From Himantopus leucocephalus (taxonomy: Eukaryota; Chordata; Aves; Charadriiformes; Recurvirostridae), in assembly GCA_003993805.1 (NCBI GenBank), contig RSEF01000001.1, positions 153,482,962-153,546,961 on the forward strand: a stretch of DNA of 64,000 bases, read 5' to 3'. Under the pieces are notes generated by a model. That model was given only the letters and a program-made list of their open reading frames with translations, did no database searches and was not told the DNA's origin. This document shows, one piece after another, positions 22,981 through 33,874 of the stretch. How positions within the stretch are numbered: the first letter of the stretch is position 1; every line of letters starts with the position of its first letter. The translations under genes and the position numbers were made by a program.

Positions 22981-23760
22981 GTTAATTTAGTCAGCTATCA
23001 GGATACTGGGGGGAGGGGGGGGCAGGAAGAAAAAAAAATCACCCACTTGTGCTTTGGTTTTAATCAACAAAGAGAACGGGGAGACTAAAAGAGCGATTAT
23101 GTGGCTAGAACTGAGGCAAGGTATTCTTTGCTGAAAAAGCAAGGATTTGAGCCATTTCTGTTAATCTTAATAATTTCGGATAATTGGGTGCTGCTCAATG
23201 CCGAAGTATTCTCAAATTCCATACTCTGTCACATTCATGCCAGCAGGGTTAAGCATGAATAATGTTAATACAATGAAGAGAGAAGGAATGAATGAGGATT
23301 TTCCATGTGTTAGCTGACAGGATCACTTTGAAACAAATGACCAGTCCTTATTAATGCAGCTATTATTTTGATAAACCAACAAGAATGAATGTGGTATTCA
23401 TGAAAATGTGATATGCACTGTCGCAGGAATCCCACTGTAATTTTACAATTAATTAAGGTACCTGTAGCCATTATTGGAAAAGATTATGATCTGACCTTAA
23501 TACCCATGTATTAAGCTGGCACGTTGCCTATTTTCACCCCAGCGTTAATGAAGATGAACATTTGTATGCAAGTCTGCCTCTTATAGTCACTTTGTTCAGT
23601 GTGAGTTTATTTAGATATTTCAACATTTGCCTCAGTAATTATGAGTCAGCATACAGCTACAGTGAGTTTCAGTGTGCTAAGGTATATTTTTCATCACTAC
23701 CCGTGGAACAGTTCACCAGGATAACGCAGAAGCTTATTTGGTGACTATGAGTGAGAATAG
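22981..23760. promoter_or_regulatory. Candidate conserved noncoding element 4 (strongest)
   Basis: After a G/A-rich run (23008-23040) comes about 600 bases with an unusual density of TAAT/ATTA cores. Examples are TGTTAATCTTAATAATTTC, GAATAATGTTAATAC, TTATTAATGCAG, ACAATTAATTAAGG (23445-23458), CCATTATTGG and GCGTTAATGAAG. It has no repeats and few homopolymers. Known vertebrate developmental enhancers often have this look. No gene frame is supported. Target gene unknown. Confidence 0.45.
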
Positions 23761-24873
23761 TAACTTGTTTTCTGCAGTGACCATCCATCCTGCCTCCCTT
23801 TTTTGATGATAATACACAGTACCCGTGATGAAACTTACTAAGGGGCATGTTTCAAAAAATAGCTGTTTTCATAAAAAATTATGGGTTTTATCCGAAACAT
23901 CTGGCAATCTAAAGCTGGTTTTGTTGTAAGTAAAAACTTTTTATTTAGTTTAGCTTAGTAAAATGAAGTTCAGTTAGTAGCAGTTGTAATTAGCAGCAGC
24001 AATTTTAATGGTACTATTACTAGCAATTTATGTTAATGCTCAGAATTTTCAGTCAGGATCATCAAAAAGGCCATCGTTGAGGTAAGCGACAACCTATATC
24101 TTCTGCTCTGCAGAATTTAAGCCAGACTACATATGTGAGCAGTCATGGTGGCAGTGGGGTCGCTTGTGTTGATTCGAGATGTCCGCATCACCAGGTAACA
24201 GATGGAACAGAAGCAGAAAGCAAAACGATGTCAAGGCGAGGCCCTCTTCGAGGGGGCAGAGTCATTCGCTCAGGGGGAGATTGGGTGACCCTGCTGAACC
24301 GGCCCAAAACACAGGAGCTGAAAATTCAGGATAAAAATTCTTTCTTTCTAGCATCTGAGAAATTGTAATTCAGGAACTCCTCTGTCAGGCACAGATGCCT
24401 GACTAGTGAGAAAGTTGAGCCTTTTCAGCTTTTCAAGAGGAGGTGGCAAACCTTGAGATAGAGAAGTAGAATACAGACTACTTTCCAGTCCCCTCTATTT
24501 TGCAATGCTTCATTGCTATTACGCAGAGTAAACAATATCTTGCCAGAAGAAGGTTGTTTGGTTACTCTGTTCACCTCTGTTGGTAGAATCCCAAAGGGGA
24601 GACCTGCAGATATAGCTCTTCCAAGGATGCACATACCTTTTACTGGCAAACACAAGCTTTGTCTGCCTAGACTCCAGGCTATATGGATGCAAATTAATTC
24701 CAGATTGAAGCTATATAGCTGCAGTTAATGCTGTGCTGTGTTCCAGGCAAAAAGCCCATTCAGCTGAGCTCTCAGGACATGTTAGTTAGAGAAAAAGGGC
24801 ACGTTAAATCCACTATTTAGTGACTGTTTTGGAATTCACTCCCATGTAAACAACTTGGACTATAGTACCGTGC

Positions 24874-24892
24874 AAAAAAAAAAAAAAAAAAA
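24874..24892 (+). repeat. Poly-A run
   Basis: Nineteen consecutive A. No adjacent processed transcript can be recognised 5' of it, so a retrocopy tail is not supported. Confidence 0.85.
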
Positions 24893-25084
24893 CCTATTTG
24901 ACTGGCAACTAAGCCTGCCATGAGCACCACAGTTCTGTGACAGTTTAAAAAAAATCTGGGGCGGGATGCAGTTCCAGATTCAACATTTAAATGAGGTTGT
25001 CAACACGTGAGCCAAGTGTCTAAACACCCATATAGCCAATGGGGACCAAACACTACAATGAGTGGAGTCCAGACAGCTGGTTAA

Positions 25085-25185
25085 ATATGAGGACTTGATT
25101 GTCCACACACGGTGGTCTAATGTCATTTGAGATGCCACAGGGTCCTGGGTGATCCATACAGGTCTCTTGCACATATTGCAGAACC
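25085..25185 (-). repeat. Possible diverged dispersed repeat, copy B
   Basis: In reverse complement it shares GGCATCTCAAATGAC and, 5' of it, CAATATGTGCAAG with copy A at 285-350, in the same order. The spacing differs by about ten bases, which fits indels in an old repeat. Confidence 0.3.
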
Positions 25186-25885
25186 TATGAGACACCTTGC
25201 CTTTCTAAACTGACAGCTGGAGGGCTGTCAAAATGCCATGAGATGTTACAAAAAGCACCAGACACTTGAGCGTGGTTGAATAAACTGAACTTTGTATATT
25301 TCTAGCTGCTCTGAATAACCCTTAAGATAGACTAAATCTACATTGACTCCAGTGGGAGCATAGACAACTAGCTCACACGTGGATGCCAATGTGGAAACCT
25401 AAATTTAGGCTGCTGAATCTAAAGCTTGAAATCCATTTTTGGTATGAGATTCAGTTGCCTGGTAAGTGACAAGTGGATATACCACAGGGTGTCTTCCTTG
25501 GCTTCGAGCTGCCCAGACATCCCTGTGGTCTCACATAGATATGTGTGTACTTGCACTTGTATTTGGATACATTGCTAAATAAACAATACAGAAGTCCCAA
25601 TATGGAATCTATTACAATCTGGAGATAATGTGCACAAAAAGATCTGATGCCCATAATTTGATTTTTAAGATATGCCAAAATGGCATAGAAATATGCACCA
25701 TGCAATTACAACTACTAGTTTCATATAAAGAAACCATTTATCAGCTCTCTTCAACTGTGGACATTCAGTAAAGACAAAATCATTTTTCCAACACATGCAA
25801 ATGTTCCAAAATAGGTCCACACATCTCTGGCTGAGATCAGAATTTAGTGTACGCTCCAATTATTTTCGTTACTGAATTCCTCAAA

Positions 25886-26326
25886 TATTTTTCTTTTTTC
25901 TTTTTTTTTCCTTCTTATTTTTTCTTTTCTCTGTTTTTTTTTTTTTTCTCAGCCNNNNNNNNNNNNNNNNNNNNNNNNNNNNNNNNNNNNNNNNNNNNNN
26001 NNNNNNNNNNNNNNNNNNNNNNNNNNNNNNNNNNNNNNNNNNNNNNNNNNNNNNGCACTATAAAAGTTTGCTGAACTTGATTTCTTTTTTCTTTCTTATT
26101 TCCTTTTTGATTTAAAACTTTTCGCTTTGAAACAATGGCCAGTGAGTTCAGACTTATTTCCCACAAAGAAAAAGCAGCTACGGCTGTTTGCACTGACCCA
26201 GATAGAATAAAAGGAAACCTTTTAAATCTTTCAGTTCATGCAACCAGCAATGCTTTTCTTTTTTTTTTTTTTTTTTTTTTTTTTCCTTTTTATTTTTTTT
26301 TTTTTTTTGTTTTTTTTTTTTTTTTC
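25886..26326 (+). repeat. T-rich low-complexity tracts around a gap
   Basis: Pyrimidine-rich DNA at 25886-25952 and near-pure T at 26254-26326 (long T runs broken by CC, A and G). The intervening 26055-26253 is ordinary sequence. Polymerase slippage and assembly failure here probably explain the gap. Confidence 0.85.
25955..26054. other. Assembly gap (100 N)
   Basis: Placeholder gap following a poly-T tract. True length unknown. Confidence 0.95.
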
Positions 26327-28153
26327 TCAACCAACTGGGATTCAGAAGTTGCTGTAGTGCTATCCAACTTCTAATATTAAAAATTCTGTCTCATAAAAAG
26401 TGGATCTAACGGGCATCAAAGACTTGCATTCCACTGCGATTTGGATGGTAAAAAATGTAAAAGTGCAGATCTACACACCTTAATATTCTCAATAAGACTT
26501 TCCATCTTACATCTTTTTATCCTTTAACTGGATCTGACTGCCAATTGGGTTCACATTAAAAAGTAATAAACTTGCACTGGACATAGCATGGGTATTTTCA
26601 TAGGTATCTTTATGTAATTGAGGACAAATGACATCTTGATTAAATTATAATTCATGTAGACACATTGCAGTAGCATTATCTTTTCCAGTTAGCTGGTTTA
26701 ACATTTACTCTTCCACCTCATCTCTTTGTCTATGCTTCCACTAAGAGCTTGATGAAGCTGAAATTCTGTAACAGTGTCTTTGACAGTAGAGTTGCTTAAC
26801 AAATGCTGTTTATTGATCTCATGACATGCACTGTCCTCAAGGTCCAATTTATTTGAACAAATTCCTTTTTTATTCTAGCTTCTCTTACAACTCATAAGCA
26901 TAATTATATATTTTATATCTTTGATTTATAACACTGGCAAGCATCTATCTATTGCTCTGTACATCTGTAGAATAAATAAAAATTTTTCACATCCAACACA
27001 TGTAAAAAGAATTTAATCAAATAGATATCATCTATCACTCATCCAAAGGCATAAAGCTTTGACTCTTTCAGCTGTCCTACATATCCATCATCCATTTCCC
27101 AAACTACCTACCAAACTAGAGAGGAACTTTGCAACATGCTCGCACGATTAACAAATCAGTCTTGGTGCACCGAGGAAGGAAACTTAATTGCTGAGAGAGT
27201 TAAACTGACTGCTTTTTGTGGGCTATGGCATCGAATCCTGGCTTGAGTATTTGCACTGTTTCTGGTTACTGCAATTCTTGCCAATAGGTATTCTAAACAA
27301 TTTAGAGAATAAATCTTACCTGCACAAACTAGCGCAGAACTGTTGTTTCCTAGATTTTTGGTTTATGCATTCACTTCAGGAAGTTCTGCTTATAGTTTTT
27401 GATGTAAACCTGAGCAGCATTAATGAAAAATGAATGCCCAATGAGAGCTCAAAAGGAATAAGCCTCATTTCATTCCTTGTGATTTCAAGATATGAGTTTC
27501 CAAGCAAGCGGAAGAAGCAAGTCCACAAAATAATAGCACAAAAAAAGAGCAATGGTTTCAGGCTCTATACCTAGAGGAAACAGCTGCATCTTTTTAACAA
27601 GCTGAGATGGAAAAAGGCTCTTATCCATTGCTATTACTTAAAAGGACTGATGTCAGTCCTAACGTGCTCCTTCAGTTGTAAACTTGAGTGAAAAATGGCA
27701 AATATACTTCTCGGTAACAAATGTTGGTATAATCTTCAAGAGCTTGTCTTAAAGTTCTTTTCAATAAAACCCTCAAGTTATAACAGAAGCTCATTTTTCC
27801 AGTTGTATAGTGATTCTGACTCATACTTTTCCTAAAATCAATTTCTTACTCTTTAAATAATAATCTAAACATCATTTAGTACTTAATAATATTACAGTAA
27901 TACTTAATACTCAGTTTCCAGACAGCCTTATCATAAATTTTTGCTGGATTGTGAATTTTCTAAAATAGAAGACGTACACTCACCTATGTCCAAGCCCAAG
28001 TTTCTGCTTCTTTTCCAGTAATCATATTAAACTCCAAGGAATTATTTCTCCCTAAGTTAAACTCTCACTTCTTCACCAAAAGCAGAACTTCTCTGGCCAA
28101 ATTCTTCATTTATACTTCCTGTTAATATCACAGAGGTCTACCATTTGTATTCC

Positions 28154-28229
28154 TGCCCCCCTCCTCCACACCCCTCCCCCCCACACAAAAAAAANCCAAA
28201 AAAAAAAAAAAAAAAAAGAAAAAAAAAAT
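28154..28229 (+). repeat. C-rich then A-rich low-complexity tract
   Basis: A C-rich segment is followed by CACACA and then long A runs, with one unknown base at 28195. It resembles a decayed microsatellite or the tail of a lost retroposon. No element body is recognised. Confidence 0.8.
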
Positions 28230-31200
28230 TTGTTCATTGAGAAAAAGCAAAATACCAAAATAGCACGTTAATAACTTTCTGGACTGATCATAAAGCCAGT
28301 TTTGTTTGTTTCACCAATCAAAGGAAATCATATTATGCAAAACAAGTAAACGACAAATAAGAGGAATTCAGAGGAACATTTGAAAATGAGAAAGTGCAAT
28401 GACAGATTTTGAGCAAAATACGATTGAGGACAGTATGGGACAGTAGTAATAGAGCACAACTTTTCCAATGATGCAAAGGCTTTCTTGCAACGTCCATTTG
28501 CCTTTCTAGGTCAATACACTTCAGATGACTATGTATCCTCAGCCATGTTGAATACATATTTTCCCAAGAGGTTAGTGTTTTAACAAGTAGCTAAGTAACA
28601 TGAGGATGCTGCTGCAGTGAATTGACTTCTCCAGCCATTTACTCACAATTTTCACTTAGTGGCTTTGTAAAGATCAGATGAAGTTTGCTGGACTTGGGCT
28701 CATTTCAGAGACCAACCTCTTTTTTCTTTCTTGCACGTCTCAAGAGACAGCTTTGGTTTTATTTACAAATTGATCTGTATTGTTAAGGCAAAGAGGTTGT
28801 TCTGTGGTTTTGTTTTAATTACTGCAGCGTATCCTACACAAGGCTTGTTTCTGTTCTCCTGAGAGCCTTTGTGAATTCCTCCTTCCCCCTCGTGAACCAG
28901 CCCACATGGCTCCACCAGAGAAGGGCAAAGAACATGCATGAACAATGTTGGAGCTGTGATGTTCTAGGGGTGAACAACTGTACACTGCATCCAAAATCAG
29001 GGCAGATGTGTGATGTTGCCGGTGCCTTGTCAGAGAACTCCTATCTCCCAGGTTATTTTGACTGATGGCTCAGAGCATTTTCATTGGGGGTTCTTTTGTC
29101 CTTTTCCAGAGCCTACAACAACTCCAGCCCTGGTGAGACAATCCTTTTTTTGCCAAAAGCCCTAGTAAAAGATACTAATAGGTAATACTTGGTGCTCTTT
29201 GATTGTAAGAATTTTTTTCTCTTTCTAGATATATTGTAAGAGAGGTTTTGTGGATTTTTTTTTATTATTCCAGTCATTTCTGATAGGTGACGTGACTGAT
29301 TTTCAGTTAATCTTCTCCATACTATCTTCTCTCATATCACCCCTCTACTAAATTCAATAAAATATGACTTTAATCATTTCCATTTGTCTCACCTCAAAGT
29401 AAGCCACACTCCAGAAATAACGACACACTTAGTAAGGTCAGTTGCTAAGTTCTTCTCTTCCAACCACTACAAATCTTTGTTGACAAATCTAAAATTACTG
29501 TGCAGAATCTGATAGACCAGGGTTTGCTCTCTGAGCCAGAGAAATTATCTGAATGGGGAGAAAAGCAAAAAAAAAAAGAAAAAGCAAAACTTTACGGGAT
29601 AAAGACCGATATTATATAAGGGGAAGCTTAGCTTGGAATAAGAATGCATATGTCCTGCCTAGCTTTTGAGGCTGAACAAAGGTAATTGCAAGAATCCTCC
29701 CATCTCAAAGGTGGAGATTCCAGAAAGGTGGCTATTTCCATTAGTAGGGGAATGTGTTCTTTTCTCTGGAAAGTAACAAAAGAAAGTTAGTCTGCCAGTA
29801 CCCTGAAAGCTGCTGTGAAATAAAAAGGGAGCAGATCCTAAATGGAGTTCTTCCTCCATCAAGGGGCTAGACACTGTCCTGCCTCTAGGATTCATGGCTA
29901 TAAGTCTCACTGAGATTTGGCCTACTTTATTTTTCCTTCTATAAACAATCCTACACTTATATTTTATCTCTCTCCTTTTAGTGTCTCCAAATCTCAGACA
30001 TATTTGGGTTTTTTTTAAATGTTTTGAAAATATGTCTACTATGAAAAAAGAACAAGTTGATTTATTCACGACTAACAGTGATTAATTCTATTCTAACCTA
30101 GTTTTAGAATAGGCCTAGTATTTTTTTTAAAAAAAAAAAAGTTAACTTTCTGATTAATTTCTTTCTTAGTCCTGAGAGATTCTCAACAGTCATCTTTAGG
30201 TGTACTGATAAGACTTTGGGCTGCATGGAAGCCTAAAATTATCACAGCTGTTGAAGCATGCTAACACAGTTAGACCATCAAAAATTACATAGATATCTGT
30301 TATTTTAAAGTAGAAGTTGCAGGGAAGAGTTTCCTGTTACTAAGCTGATGTTTTCTCTTAATGCAAGAACTCTTCATATGTCTGAAAATTAGTTCTCCAG
30401 GACTCAGCCCTTGTTCAATGTTATTTTTTGCTACTTGAGCATAGATGAACTTCATCAGTAGAAAATAAGTGAGCGATTCACTGTTTGTTATCAGATCATT
30501 TTTAAACGTGTCATGCTATGTTATTGAAAGATAGTTCATGACAATCCTATTTCTATGGGGTTTATATCTTTCTAGTTCAATCAAAGAGGACAAAATTAGT
30601 GCTATGGATTACAATAAACTTGGAGGTTCTTTGGAAGAAAATCTTTTCTCCTAAGACGACAATGACCAGATTCTGAACTCAGTTACCTACTTTAAGCACC
30701 TAATACAGATGTCATGCTCTCTCAAAACTGAGTTCCTAGCAACACCAAGGAACGTGGATCATCTAATTTAGCAGTGCCACAGACAGTCAGCGCTGTGGTT
30801 CCACACAGTGAGCATGAGGCTACTTACAACAGGCCAGCAGCTGATCACTGCTGCATCTCAGCTCCTACCTCTCTCCAGAGTGCAAGTCCTCAGGGTCCGG
30901 GAGGACAGGTTGTGTCCAGAGAGCAGGTATCTTACTAATTTGGAGACACTGAGCACTACTGAAGATTAACCTGACATTTACAACAACAGTGCAGAAAGCA
31001 GGAAATGTGAATTTCATTTCTGCTTTGGCTTGGGGGGCTCCAAACTCCTATTTGGCTCTTCCCTGGAGAATGCCTTAACTACAGATTTATAGAGCACCTA
31101 GCCTGCCTCCCATCCTTCCCCTTCAAACTGCACCAGCACACAAAGAAAAAGCTGTGTGATCAACAGCAGATCAAAGAGAAGAGATTTGCTTCCTAGTGGT

Positions 31201-32820
31201 TGGGACATACCCTCAAACATGAGTCTGATGCCTACACCTTGGATTAACTGCTTTTATCCCATTGCTGAATAAAGTAAAATTCATAGTTATTCTAAGGAGT
31301 AGGGTCCAGTTCCACCCATTCGATTTCTGTGGCCTGTCTATTACAGAGTCAGCCTTGCTCTTACATCCCTTATTTCATGGTTTCTCCCTTCCTCTAAACA
31401 ATTGTCTGTCTTCAGCAGGAGGAAATGAGCCCATATCTCCCAAATTCTTGCTGCATGTTTAAAATGTTGGGCCAATGAATAAAAGATAGGCAGCCCTTCC
31501 TTTTGTTGCGTTTTTGAAAGAAATGATCCCTTCTCTTACGCTTTTTACTGGGTTCTATGCTGGCAATACAGCTTCTGCGTTCTTGGACTACAATGTCAGA
31601 CCACTTCAGAGACTTGCGCAAAGCTTCAGACTTCTACACAGTTTTGATAGGTGATGGAGCCCACAGACAGCGAGATCCTTCCTTCCCCATGTCAAAGTAC
31701 TTTGTGGCAGGTAAGGTGCCCAATATACGGAACATAAAAGCCTAGATCATTCTGAATTTTGGTATCTCTAGAGCAAAATCTAAGCAAAACTACCTTAGGG
31801 TAAGGTTTTAGATTTCTCTGACATTTCATTTTAAACTCTGAAAGACAGTCATATGTCTCTGCTGATCTAAGATTTTTTCTCTCTGTAGGCATTGTATTTA
31901 CATCTTTGAGTTTGTATGGAATTTAATGGGTCTGTTCCACCAGGGAAAGAGAAGAGGGAATTCCTGAGCAATTGTGTTCTAAAACTAACAGTTAGAGCCA
32001 TCATACCTCATGCCAAAAATACAAGAGATGTGGGTGACTATAGGAGGTATATCATTTCCAAGAAAAAAGCAAGAAAACTTCTGAACTGTTTGTTTTGGTT
32101 ACCAAAAATTCTCTCAATTATCTTGAGATACTTGAAGAACAACATGAGATGAAAAATTGTCAAGAGATTTTTGGTTTTCTCTGGACACAAATGGCGTTCC
32201 CCATTAAGCTACCCATTCAAGATGAATCTCATAATTAATGTAGACATGTCCAGGTTTGAGGATTTTGCTGTCAATACTATAATATAATTTGGTTGTAGCC
32301 CAAGTTCCTCTTTTCTTTTCCTCTCAGTAGAATTCAAGGACATTTTTGGAGGATGATTCTTTTTCTTGGGAAGTGGCCAAGTTTTTGAATAATAAAATGT
32401 GACAATAATTAGAAAATACTTTGAGTGGGTTAATGAACTATGATCCATTGACTCATGGATTTCAGAGCAGGTGTCTGACTGCAAGCCAACTGTGAGGTTT
32501 GTTTTTTCTAGTCATGTGTCTAGGTATGTTGCATCGTCTGGGTCTCCATTGGAAGAAGACGTGATTTTTTTTATGATGTTTTCTGCTTTGTTGCTTCCAT
32601 CCAAGGTCTGTATTCTTAATTTGTTTGCTTTTCCCTAAACCCAAAATTTCTCTTTTTCTTTTCTATTGAAATTGTATTACATCTGTAGCAAGACTGATGA
32701 AACGGGAGTGATCTGGAGTTATGTGGGTGTAAGTAGGATCTTCTAAACTGAGGACGTGAAACTGAGAAAGCAAATTTGACTTCCGTTTGTGGTATCTTAT
32801 TTCAGGAAGCCACAGGAAAA

Positions 32821-32858
32821 AGTATTATACACTTTATTATATGAAAGTATTATACACT
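32821..32858 (+). repeat. Short direct repeat (13 bases, offset 25)
   Basis: AGTATTATACACT occurs at 32821-32833 and again at 32846-32858, a local duplication with an AT-rich spacer. Confidence 0.8.
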
Positions 32859-33110
32859 ATATAACACTGAAGAGGAGTGGCTATGAAGCAACACTCAGGG
32901 AACGTCTGTTAATGTCTTTCCTAAGAAAGAACATGTTTCTCAGGGCCTTTTAGATGCCCAGTATGAGCATCTGAGTCATTTCTGGTGAAAATGCCCGTCA
33001 AACCTGCCAAAATCAACCCATGCAGCAATGCTGATTGCTCTGTGGAATAGGTTGTGAAGTCATTTCAAGCATTCACAGGCACTTCCAGCCTTCTGTATTG
33101 CTATACCTGG

Positions 33111-33172
33111 GCTGGATATGAACCAAGGTCTCAGCCCCAAAGCGCAGCACATGCCAGATTACTGGACTAGGA
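33111..33172 (-). repeat. Old tRNA-like dispersed module (copy 3)
   Basis: GGATATGAACCAAGGTCTCAG, in shortened form TGAACCAAGGTCTCAG, followed by GATTACTGGACTAGG. The layout matches the recurring 'GAACC-GGTCT ... CACTGGGCTA' module. Confidence 0.35.
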
Positions 33173-33277
33173 AATGCAGAGATGATAGGACTAGAAGTCC
33201 TACAGAAGGACTGTAGGGCTGCTCCAGAGCAGCCCACTCTATTCCATACATCCTGAAGCCTACAGCCCTTACATACT

Positions 33278-33874
33278 TGTGGTGGTTTAGCCCTGGTAAG
33301 CAGCTAAGCACCACACAACCGCTTGCTCACTCCTCCCCTGTGGTGGGATGGGAGAGAGAATTGGAAGAGTAAAAGTGAAAAAAATTGTGGGATGAGATAA
33401 AGACATTTTAATAGGTAAAGCAAAAGCTGCACACACAAGCAAAGCAAAATAATGATTTCATTCACTACTTTCCATTGGCAAGCAGAAGTTTAGCCATTTC
33501 CAGAAGTAGGGCTTAATCACACGAAGTGGTTACTTGGGAAGACAAACAACGTTGCTCCGAACGTTCCTCCCTTTCCTCCTTCTTCCCCCATCTTTTATTG
33601 CTGAGCATGATGTCATACGGCATGGGATATCCCTTTCGTCAGTTGGGGTCAGCTGTCCCAGCTGTGTCCCCTCCTGATGTTTTCTGCAGCCCCAGCCTAC
33701 TTGCTAGCAGGGCAGCGTGAGAAGCAGAAAAGGCACTGACAATGTGCAAACACTGCTCAGCAATAGCTAAAACATCCCTGTGTTACCAACACTGCTTTGT
33801 TCACAAATCTGAAACATGGCACCATACGAGCTACTATGAAGAAAATTAACTCTATCCCAGCCAATACCAGTGCA
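33278..33874 (-). mobile_element. Solo LTR of an avian endogenous retrovirus (ERVL-like)
   Basis: On the minus strand it begins TGCACTGGTATTGGCTGGG (33874 down) and ends TAAACCACCACA (33278), so it has TG...CA termini and a length of 597. Both ends and many internal words (GGATAGAGTTAATTTTCTTC, GGGATATCCCATGCCGTATG) match a very common bird LTR as I remember it. A TATA-like CAATAAAAG (33600-33592) is followed by a purine-rich start region, and TATTAAAATG (33413-33404) serves as a variant polyadenylation signal. No gag, pol or env sequence adjoins, and no second LTR lies in the window. This means a solo LTR left by recombination, old and diverged. The flanks ATACT and GTGCT may be a decayed 5-base target duplication (3 of 5 match), as ERVL makes. 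Class assignment is from memory. Confidence 0.85.

Larger units (their letters stand above)
23761..25954. other. Noncoding DNA, no gene seen
   Basis: Unique sequence with a 19-base A run at 24874-24892, a possible dispersed-repeat copy at 25085-25185, and a pyrimidine tract running into the gap from about 25886. No exon or RNA gene is recognised. Confidence 0.6.
26327..33110. other. Noncoding DNA, no gene seen
   Basis: AT-rich and stop-dense. Low-complexity C/A sequence lies at 28154-28229. The longest frame is 136 codons on the minus strand (29659-30069) and has no domain. A T8/A12 inverted run lies near 30121-30140. A short direct repeat sits at 32821-32858. Nothing supports an exon, RNA gene or recognisable transposon. 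Confidence 0.6.

Noticed and set aside
24874..24892. Poly-A run as tail of a processed pseudogene
   Set aside because: No transcript-like sequence or flanking duplication is recognisable upstream.
29659..30069. 136-codon open frame on the minus strand
   Set aside because: No domain, AT-rich codon use, and no splice or promoter context.
33592..33600. Promoter of a host gene from a TATA-like box
   Set aside because: It lies inside the LTR and is explained by it; no host exon follows.
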